Assembly: GCA_025964895.1 (NCBI GenBank)
Contig: JAOPXY010000143.1
Span: 1-35,166, forward strand
Direction of reading: 5' to 3'
DNA from: Aeromicrobium sp.
GTDB taxonomy: Bacteria; Actinomycetota; Actinomycetes; Propionibacteriales; Nocardioidaceae
Length of the DNA: 35,166 nucleotides
Shown: positions 29,956 through 35,166 of the stretch, one piece after another
How positions within the stretch are numbered: the first letter of the stretch is position 1
How the letters are laid out: each line of letters begins with the position of its first letter
Program-made: the position numbers and the translations under genes
The notes under the pieces: model-generated
What the model saw: only the letters and a program-made list of their open reading frames with translations
What the model was told of the DNA's origin: nothing
Databases searched by the model: none

Positions 29956-31860
29956 ATGACGCTCAGCGACGAACTCCGCATCTCCCTCGACGGCAAGTGG
30001 CGCCACGTCAGGGAGCAGTCACGCAAGGAGCTCGCCGAGCTCGATCTCGCGTACGACCACGACCTGACGCTCGACGAGGCCCGCGCCCGCGTGCTGGAGC
30101 AGATGAAGAAGCTCGTGCCGACCGGCATCCCCGCGGCCGGGTTCAAGGTGTCCAGCGGCGGCACGGGCGATCCGGGCATGTCGGTCACCGGCATCGAGAT
30201 GCTCGCGCAGTTCGACCTCTCGCTGATGGTCAAGGCCGGCGTGCAGTGGGGCCTGTTCGGCGGAGCGATCGAGAACCTCGGCACCGAGAAGCATCACCAG
30301 AAGTACATTCCGGGCCTCATCAACCTCGACATCCTCGGCTGTTTCGCGATGACGGAGACAGGCCACGGCAGCAACGTCCAGAATCTCGAGACGACCGCGA
30401 CGTACGACCCGGCGACGCAGGAGTTCGTCATCAACTCCCCCACTCCGTCGGCACGCAAGGACTACATCGGCGGCGCCGCGACGCACGCCCAGGTGGCGGC
30501 GGTCTTCGCGCAGCTCATCACGAAGGGTGAGGGCTACGGCGTGCACTGCTTCGTCGTGCCGCTGCGCGACGAGGACGGCAACGACCTGCCCGGCATCACG
30601 ACGTCCGACGACTTGCACAAGGGCGGCCTGGGCGCGGTCGACAACGGGCGCATCATGTTCGACAACGTCCGCGTCCCGCGGGAGAACCTGCTCAACAAGT
30701 ACGGCCAGGTCGACGAGGGCGGCACCTACTCCTCCCCCATCGAGAGCTCCAATGCCCGCTTCTTCACGATGCTCGGGACGCTGATCCGGGGCCGCGTCAG
30801 CGTCGGCGGGTCCGCGAGCGCCGCGACCGAGGTCGCGCTCAGCATCGCCGGGCGATACGCGCTCAAGCGCCGCCAGTTCGGCCCGGACGCCGAGCACGAG
30901 ATCCTGCTCATGGACTACCGGATGCACCAGCGCCGGCTGCTGCCCCTCATCGCGAAGTCGTACGCGATGCGGTTCGCGCAGAACCAGCTCGTCGCGCGCA
31001 TGGACACCGTCCAGCGGTCGGAGAACCCGCCGCCCGCGCACCAGCAGCGCGAGCTCGAGAGTCGCGCCGCGGGCCTCAAGGCCGCGCAGACGTGGCACGC
31101 CACGCAGGCCATCCAGGAGGCGCGCGAGGCCTGTGGCGGCGCCGGCTACCTGGCGGAGAACCGGCTCACGACGCTCAAGGGCGACACCGACGTCTTCACG
31201 ACGTTCGAGGGCGACAACCACGTCCTGTTCCAGCTCGTCGCCAAGGAGCTGCTGACGTCGTACGCGCAGGAGGTCGGCGGGCTCGACCCCGTCGGACTCG
31301 TGCGCTTCGCGGCCGGCACCGTCGCCGACGTCGTCAAGGAGCGCACCGCCGCGTCGCAGCTGATCCAGCGCCTCATCGACGCGCGTCCCGGCTCCGGGGA
31401 CGACGACCACGACCTGCTCGACCGGGGCACCCAGCTGAACCTCTTCGAGGACCGCGAGCAGCACGTCCTCGAGACCGCTGCCCGCCGCCTCCGCCGTGCC
31501 GGCAAGGACCCCGCCGAGGCGTTCATCGTCTTCAACGCGGCCCAGGACCACGTGATCCGCGCCGGACGCGTCCACATCGAGCGGGTCATCCTGGAGGCGT
31601 TCACGGCCGGCATCGCCCGCTGCGAGGACCCCGAAGCGCAGGAGCTGCTGCGCGACGTCTGCTCCCTGTACGCCCTGACGGCGATCGAGCAGGACCTCGC
31701 GTGGTTCATGAGCCACAACCGTCTGTCGGACACGCGGGCGAAGACCGTCACATCGCTGGTCAACGACCTGCTCGACAAGCTGCGCCCGCACACCCTGACC
31801 CTCATCGAGGGATTCGGCGTGCCGGAGGAGACGCTGAACGCGGCCATGCTCGTGGACTGA
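29956..31860 (+). CDS. Acyl-CoA oxidase / acyl-CoA dehydrogenase family protein
   Basis: A 634-residue flavoprotein of the acyl-CoA oxidase branch. The middle contains FAMTETGHGSNVQNLETTATYDP and SARKDYIGGAATHAQVAAVFAQL, with GRIMFDNVRVPRENLL typical of the beta domain. YALKRRQFGPDAEHEILLMDYRMHQRRLLPLIAKSYA, EACGGAGYLAENRLTTLKGDTDVFTTFEGDNHVLFQLVAKELL and the long C-terminal helical part match the oxidase type; the Glu of TTFEGDN is the expected catalytic base. It oxidises acyl-CoA to trans-2-enoyl-CoA; chain length and electron acceptor (oxygen or ETF) are open. The gene stands alone after the 63-base palindrome. Confidence 0.9.
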   Translation: MTLSDELRISLDGKWRHVREQSRKELAELDLAYDHDLTLDEARARVLEQMKKLVPTGIPAAGFKVSSGGTGDPGMSVTGIEMLAQFDLSLMVKAGVQWGLFGGAIENLGTEKHHQKYIPGLINLDILGCFAMTETGHGSNVQNLETTATYDPATQEFVINSPTPSARKDYIGGAATHAQVAAVFAQLITKGEGYGVHCFVVPLRDEDGNDLPGITTSDDLHKGGLGAVDNGRIMFDNVRVPRENLLNKYGQVDEGGTYSSPIESSNARFFTMLGTLIRGRVSVGGSASAATEVALSIAGRYALKRRQFGPDAEHEILLMDYRMHQRRLLPLIAKSYAMRFAQNQLVARMDTVQRSENPPPAHQQRELESRAAGLKAAQTWHATQAIQEAREACGGAGYLAENRLTTLKGDTDVFTTFEGDNHVLFQLVAKELLTSYAQEVGGLDPVGLVRFAAGTVADVVKERTAASQLIQRLIDARPGSGDDDHDLLDRGTQLNLFEDREQHVLETAARRLRRAGKDPAEAFIVFNAAQDHVIRAGRVHIERVILEAFTAGIARCEDPEAQELLRDVCSLYALTAIEQDLAWFMSHNRLSDTRAKTVTSLVNDLLDKLRPHTLTLIEGFGVPEETLNAAMLVD

Positions 31861-31960
31861 GCAGCACCGCAGGGGTAACGGCGCCTCCACCCGAGCGATC
31901 CTGAGAATCGTCTGATTAGATACGCCTAGTCATCAACTACTCCCGGGGGGCTTTTCACAC

Positions 31961-32392
31961 ATGAAGAATCTGCTGCGCTTCGCAGCCATCACCATCGCAT
32001 CCACTGCTCTGATTGCCGGCGGAGCCGTCTCGGCCACAGCGAGCACCGTCGCGGCGCCCGCGCCAGTGTCCATCGCGGGCACCGTCGACACCGCGGCCGC
32101 GCCGTACCGCATCCACGGCTCGACCGGCGTCCGCTACATCAAGCGTGGCAAGAAGATCACGTTCAAGCTCAAGGCGCGCTACGTCGACGACGCCGGCAAT
32201 GTCGTCGGCATCCGTAGGGCCAAGATCGAGATCTTCAAGGGCGGCAAGTGGAAGACCGCCAAGAACGTCCACCTGAAGGCGAATGGCACCGGCAAGTACA
32301 AGCGCACCGACAAGAAGCGCCACAAGTACCGCATGACCATCAAGCCCACCAGCGTGTACCAGGGCGGCTCCACCTTCTCGTTCAAGATCTGA
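31961..32392 (+). CDS. Secreted small basic protein, copy 1
   Basis: A 143-residue exported protein. A Sec signal peptide (MKNLLRFAAITIASTALIAGGAVSATAS) is likely cut near residue 28. The mature part is lysine- and arginine-rich and beta-like: RYIKRGKKITFKLKARYVDDAGNVVGIRRAKIEIFKGGKWKTAKNVHLKANGTGKYKRTDKKRHKYRMTIKP. The final 55 residues align by eye with the end of the next gene, suggesting a shared Ig-like wall or surface module. No enzyme motif is seen. The leader holds GGGGGG as a weak ribosome binding site. Confidence 0.75.
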   Translation: MKNLLRFAAITIASTALIAGGAVSATASTVAAPAPVSIAGTVDTAAAPYRIHGSTGVRYIKRGKKITFKLKARYVDDAGNVVGIRRAKIEIFKGGKWKTAKNVHLKANGTGKYKRTDKKRHKYRMTIKPTSVYQGGSTFSFKI

Positions 32393-32417
32393 CGCCTCGA
32401 GAACTGCAGCACCGAGG

Positions 32418-32449
32418 AGGCCCTCGCCCGGTCCGGGTCGGGGGCCTTT
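32418..32449 (+). terminator. Hairpin after the first secreted protein gene
   Basis: AGGCCCTCGCCCGG pairs with CCGGGTCGGGGGCCT with one bulge and a short loop, followed by TTT. It lies 25 bases after the stop and before the promoter region of the next gene. Confidence 0.7.
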
Positions 32450-32558
32450 GCGCGTCCCTGAGCAGCCTGCCGGCGCCCGTTCGAGGCGTTGCGGATGTGG
32501 ACCCCTGTGAAACACTTGGGCGTCTTTTGATCCATCTGTCTAGAAATCGGGGATTCTC

Positions 32559-33284
32559 TTGCGCACTTCCACGTTCCTCCGCGCCGGCGCCGTCCTGACG
32601 GCGTCAGCACTCGCCTTCAGCCTCGGCGCCGGTCCCGTCTCGGCCGCCGAGTCGACGGCGGGCGCAGCCGCGGTCGCCACCGCCGAGCCGGTCGAGACCG
32701 CGGCCACGATCACCGGGATCAGGATCTCGTCCGGGGTCATCACCAACGCTTCCGCCACGTTCTTCCGGGGCACCGTGACGGTCGCGCCCCTCGCGCCGGG
32801 CCAGAGCGTCACGGCCGAGACCGAGGTGCGGGTCAACGGCAAGTACCGTGGCCGCGCGCCCATCGGTCCCAACGGTGTGAGCATCCCGCGTACGTACGGC
32901 TCGGGCAAGGTGCGGGTCGGCCCGACGTACTTCTCGGACGGCACGGTCGACGGCAACGTCAGCAACGTGTTCTACGCCCGCAAGGAGGTTCGCTCCAAGG
33001 CGACCTTCCCGCTCAAGATCCGTCGCGTGAACAGCAAGATCACGTTCCGCGCGTACGGCGTCAAGATCGTCAACCCCACGACCGGCAAGTACCAGTCAGT
33101 CAAGCGGGTCAAGCTCCAGCAGCTCAAGAACGGCAAGTGGAAGACGAAGAAGACGATCAAGCTGAAGTCGTCCGGCAACGGAACCTACAAGACCTCGATC
33201 AAGAAGAAGTACCGCTACCGCCTCTACGTGCCGCGCACGTCGACGCAGCAGGGCTTCCAGACGGTCAAGACCGGCAAGATCTAG
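32559..33284 (+). CDS. Secreted basic protein, copy 2 (longer)
   Basis: A 241-residue exported protein. The start is TTG 32559 (MRTSTFLRAGAVLTASALAFSLGAGPVSAAE, a signal peptide cut near residue 30) with CGGGGA upstream. An N-terminal module (about 50-130) contains TVTVAPLAPGQSVTAETEVRVNGKYRGRAPIGPNG. The C-terminal module (about 140-241) is strongly basic and repeats the pattern of the previous protein: KITFRAYGVKIVNP, LKNGKWKTKKTIKLKSSGNGTYKTSIKKKYRYRLYV. Function unknown; cell-wall or polyanion binding is a guess from charge. A terminator hairpin follows. Confidence 0.75.
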   Translation: MRTSTFLRAGAVLTASALAFSLGAGPVSAAESTAGAAAVATAEPVETAATITGIRISSGVITNASATFFRGTVTVAPLAPGQSVTAETEVRVNGKYRGRAPIGPNGVSIPRTYGSGKVRVGPTYFSDGTVDGNVSNVFYARKEVRSKATFPLKIRRVNSKITFRAYGVKIVNPTTGKYQSVKRVKLQQLKNGKWKTKKTIKLKSSGNGTYKTSIKKKYRYRLYVPRTSTQQGFQTVKTGKI

Positions 33285-33303
33285 TCCGGTCGACCACGTG
33301 CAC

Positions 33304-33330
33304 CGCCCCCGTCCGGACCGGACGGGGGCG
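33304..33330. terminator. Bidirectional terminator hairpin between the secreted protein gene and marR
   Basis: A perfect 13-base inverted repeat (arm CGCCCCCGTCCGG at 33304-33316, complement at 33318-33330) lies between convergent genes, 20 bases after one stop and 20 before the other. No T-run is present. Confidence 0.75.
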
Positions 33331-33349
33331 CTGTCGTTCGCGGGGCCCG

Positions 33350-33856
33350 TCAGCGGCGGAAGTCGCCGGCCGAGGCGCGCAGGTGGCGCAGCAGCTCGTA
33401 CGTCTGGTCCTGCTGCTCGGCGCTGAGCCCCGGCACCGCGAAGTCGATCGCGGTGATGGCCGCGGTCGCCTCCTTCAGGACGCGCTCACCCTCGTCGGTC
33501 AGCTCGGCGAACGTGCGGCGGCGGTCGGTCTCGTCGGCGACGCGGCGCACGAGCCCCTGCGACTGGAGCCGGTCCATCGCGTTGGTGACGGACGTCGGGT
33601 GCACCATGAGCCGCTCACCGATCTTGCTGAGCGGCAGCCGTCCCGTCGCGCTGAACGACAGCAGCTGCAGCACCTCGTAGCGTGCGAACGTGATGCCGAG
33701 CGGCTTCAGCACCGCGTCGAGCTCTGAGCTGATGAGCTGCTGCACGCGCATGATCGACGTCGCCAGCCGCATCGAGGTCGGGTCGCCGATGTGCCTGGAC
33801 CAGATCTCGCCCGCACGCTCGATGGGGTCGAAGTCGAGCCGGGGACCGTCGGACAT
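33350..33856 (-). CDS. MarR-family transcriptional regulator
   Basis: A 168-residue winged-helix repressor. The MarR core reads ITFARYEVLQLLSFSATGRLPLSKIGERLMVHPTSVTNAMDRLQSQGLVRRVADETDRRRTFAELTDEGERVL (about residues 55-130), with recognition helix and the DRR wing. Dimerisation helices flank it. ATG 33856 follows TACGAT by six bases, so it is probably leaderless. It is divergent from icmF and the spacer contains a clear inverted repeat over the icmF -10, so it likely represses icmF in response to a CoA or acid metabolite. Confidence 0.92.
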   Translation of the reverse strand: MSDGPRLDFDPIERAGEIWSRHIGDPTSMRLATSIMRVQQLISSELDAVLKPLGITFARYEVLQLLSFSATGRLPLSKIGERLMVHPTSVTNAMDRLQSQGLVRRVADETDRRRTFAELTDEGERVLKEATAAITAIDFAVPGLSAEQQDQTYELLRHLRASAGDFRR

Positions 33857-33862
33857 GCGCCC

Positions 33863-33868
33863 ATCGTA
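33863..33868 (-). promoter_or_regulatory. Candidate leaderless -10 element of marR
   Basis: TACGAT on the minus strand ends six bases before ATG 33856 with no ribosome binding site. It shares the geometry of the other leaderless starts in this window. Confidence 0.5.
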
Positions 33869-33888
33869 GGGGACCGGAGGACACCGGC

Positions 33889-33925
33889 TGGCATTTAGTT
33901 GGACGTGCGACTATTTTAGGTCCAA
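33889..33925 (+). promoter_or_regulatory. icmF promoter with inverted-repeat operator
   Basis: TGGCAT (33889-33894) and TATTTT (33912-33917) are 17 bases apart and fit -35 and -10. The arms TTGGAC (33899-33904) and GTCCAA (33920-33925) flank the -10 with 15 bases between them. This is a typical repressor position, most simply for the divergent MarR. Confidence 0.6.
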
Positions 33926-33956
33926 GCATTGTGTACGCCGTCAGGACAGAGGACCC

Positions 33957-35166
33957 ATGAGCACCCACGATCTGCACGTCCCCGCCAACCCGGTCAGGTT
34001 CGTGACCGCCTCGGCCCTGTTCGACGGGCACGACGCCTCGATCAACATCATGCGGCGCATCTTCCAGTCGCAGGGCGCCGAGGTGATCCACCTCGGGCAC
34101 AACCGCTCGGTCAAGGAGGTCGTCGACGCCGCGATCGAGGAGGACGTGCAGGGCATCGCGGTGTCGTCGTACCAGGGTGGCCACGTCGAGTACTTCGAGT
34201 ACCTCGTGGAGTCGCTGCGCGAGCAGGGCGCCGGACACATCCACGTCGTCGGCGGCGGCGGCGGCGTCATCGTGCCGGAGGAGATCGCCCGCCTCCGCAC
34301 GAGCGGCGTCACGATCTTCTCCCCCGAGGACGGCCAGCGCCTCGGCCTCGTCGGCATGATCAACTCCGTCGTCAAGGACTGCGACTACGACCTCAAGTCC
34401 GTCGGCGAGCTCGACACCGACGCCGTCGTCGCGGGCGACCGCGCCGCGATCGCCCGCGCCATCACGTACGCGGAGCAGGGCGCGCTCGGCGACGACCAGC
34501 TCGCCCGCATCCGCGCGGCCGCCGGCTCCCACACCTCCCCCGTCCTCGGCATCACGGGCACCGGCGGCTCGGGCAAGTCGTCCCTGACCGACGAGCTCCT
34601 CCGCCGCTTCCGGGTCGACCAGCAGGACAAGCTGCGCATCGCGGTCATCGCGGTCGACCCGACGCGGCGCCGCGGCGGCGGTGCGCTGCTCGGTGACCGC
34701 ATCCGCATGAACTCCCTCGACGGCGAACGTGCCTACTTCCGCTCGCTGGCGACCCGTGGCTCGCACGAGCTGCCCGAGTCGCTGGCCGACGTCATCGACG
34801 TCGTCAAGGCGGCCGGTTTCGATCTCGTGATCGTCGAGACCCCCGGCATCGGCCAGGGCGACGCCGCGATCGTGCCCTACGTCGACTCCTCGATGTACGT
34901 CATGACGCCGGAGTTCGGCGCCGCGTCGCAGCTGGAGAAGATCGACATGCTCGACTTCGCCGACACCGTCGCGATCAACAAGTTCGAGCGCCGCGGCGCG
35001 AAGGACGCGCTGCGCGACGTGGGCCGCCAGATGGTTCGCAACCGCGAGGCCTTCGGCAAGACCCCTGCGGACATGCCGATCTTCGGCACGTCCGCCGCGA
35101 CGTTCAACGACGACGGCGTGACGGCCCTGTACCAGCACCTGCGCGACACGTTGGGCGAGCAGGGGC
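33957..35166 (+). CDS. icmF: Fused isobutyryl-CoA mutase IcmF, N-terminal part (partial)
   Basis: The first 403 codons of a large adenosylcobalamin-dependent mutase; it runs off the window. Residues about 13-140 are the B12-binding domain with FDGHDASIN (D23-x-H25-x-x-S28; H25 is the cobalt ligand) and VSSYQGGHVEYFEYL, GGGGGVIVPEE. The G-protein chaperone domain (MeaB-like) follows, with P-loop GTGGSGKSSLTDEL (K207), DPTRRRGGGALLGDRIRM and ETPGIGQGD. This chaperone-in-the-middle order is specific to IcmF; the mutase domain must lie beyond 35166. It interconverts isobutyryl-CoA and n-butyryl-CoA and is a direct consumer of the B12 made by this island. GAGGA is the ribosome binding site. Confidence 0.93.
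   Translation, partial: MSTHDLHVPANPVRFVTASALFDGHDASINIMRRIFQSQGAEVIHLGHNRSVKEVVDAAIEEDVQGIAVSSYQGGHVEYFEYLVESLREQGAGHIHVVGGGGGVIVPEEIARLRTSGVTIFSPEDGQRLGLVGMINSVVKDCDYDLKSVGELDTDAVVAGDRAAIARAITYAEQGALGDDQLARIRAAAGSHTSPVLGITGTGGSGKSSLTDELLRRFRVDQQDKLRIAVIAVDPTRRRGGGALLGDRIRMNSLDGERAYFRSLATRGSHELPESLADVIDVVKAAGFDLVIVETPGIGQGDAAIVPYVDSSMYVMTPEFGAASQLEKIDMLDFADTVAINKFERRGAKDALRDVGRQMVRNREAFGKTPADMPIFGTSAATFNDDGVTALYQHLRDTLGEQG

Noticed and set aside
1..35166. CRISPR arrays, tRNA or rRNA genes, insertion sequences, prophage genes
   Set aside because: No regularly spaced direct repeats, cloverleaf or rRNA text, transposase or phage structural motifs were seen in either strand.

Overview
The window is high-GC DNA, strongly biased to G or C at third codon positions, from an actinomycete. 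GTG and ATG starts overlap preceding stop codons, several promoters look leaderless, and there is an actinobacterial-type SOS box. Gene content (aerobic-type cobalamin genes, DUF222/HNH protein, IcmF with a MarR regulator) fits Nocardioidaceae such as Aeromicrobium or Nocardioides. That genus-level guess is inference; no rRNA or tRNA is present to test it.

The core is a large adenosylcobalamin (B12) island. Left end (1-2261): the 3' end of a probable cobG, then cobH and a cobI-cobJ fusion, all with overlapping stops and starts. A non-cob block follows (2286-8074): an MDR-type NADP-dependent oxidoreductase, two tandem SCO6745-family paralogues, a frame-disrupted small gene, a stand-alone LigD-type polymerase domain, a divergent ohr/tetR pair and a Mug-like DNA glycosylase. 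Then cobL-cobM run on the minus strand (8035-10022).

A small XRE regulator and a cobalamin riboswitch precede a plus-strand operon (10666-17261): chlI/chlD-type chelatase, cobO, a cobB-cobC fusion, cobA with a shortened N-terminal domain, and a histidine phosphatase. A second cobalamin riboswitch precedes cbiMNQO-cobT-cobS plus a 3-hydroxyisobutyryl-CoA hydrolase-like gene (17423-22869). The assembly and tailing genes cobU, cobD(cbiB), cobQ and cobK follow on both strands (22975-26681). CobQ and cobK are coupled to a membrane-anchored ABM-domain protein.

The right flank (27242-35166) holds a cold-shock protein, a DUF222/HNH protein behind a SOS box, an RraA-family protein, an acyl-CoA oxidase/dehydrogenase, two related secreted basic proteins, a MarR regulator, and the N-terminal part of icmF, a B12-dependent isobutyryl-CoA mutase. 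The hydrolase (valine breakdown) and IcmF are plausible consumers or partners of the B12 made here.

The most unusual non-coding structures are: an 88-bp triple palindrome between two convergent genes (22877-22964); a 63-bp palindromic element present twice, both times in a divergent promoter region (10052-10114 and 29858-29920); and three back-to-back perfect hairpins inside the linker of the CobB-CobC fusion (14728-14780). No CRISPR array, insertion sequence, prophage, rRNA or tRNA was seen.
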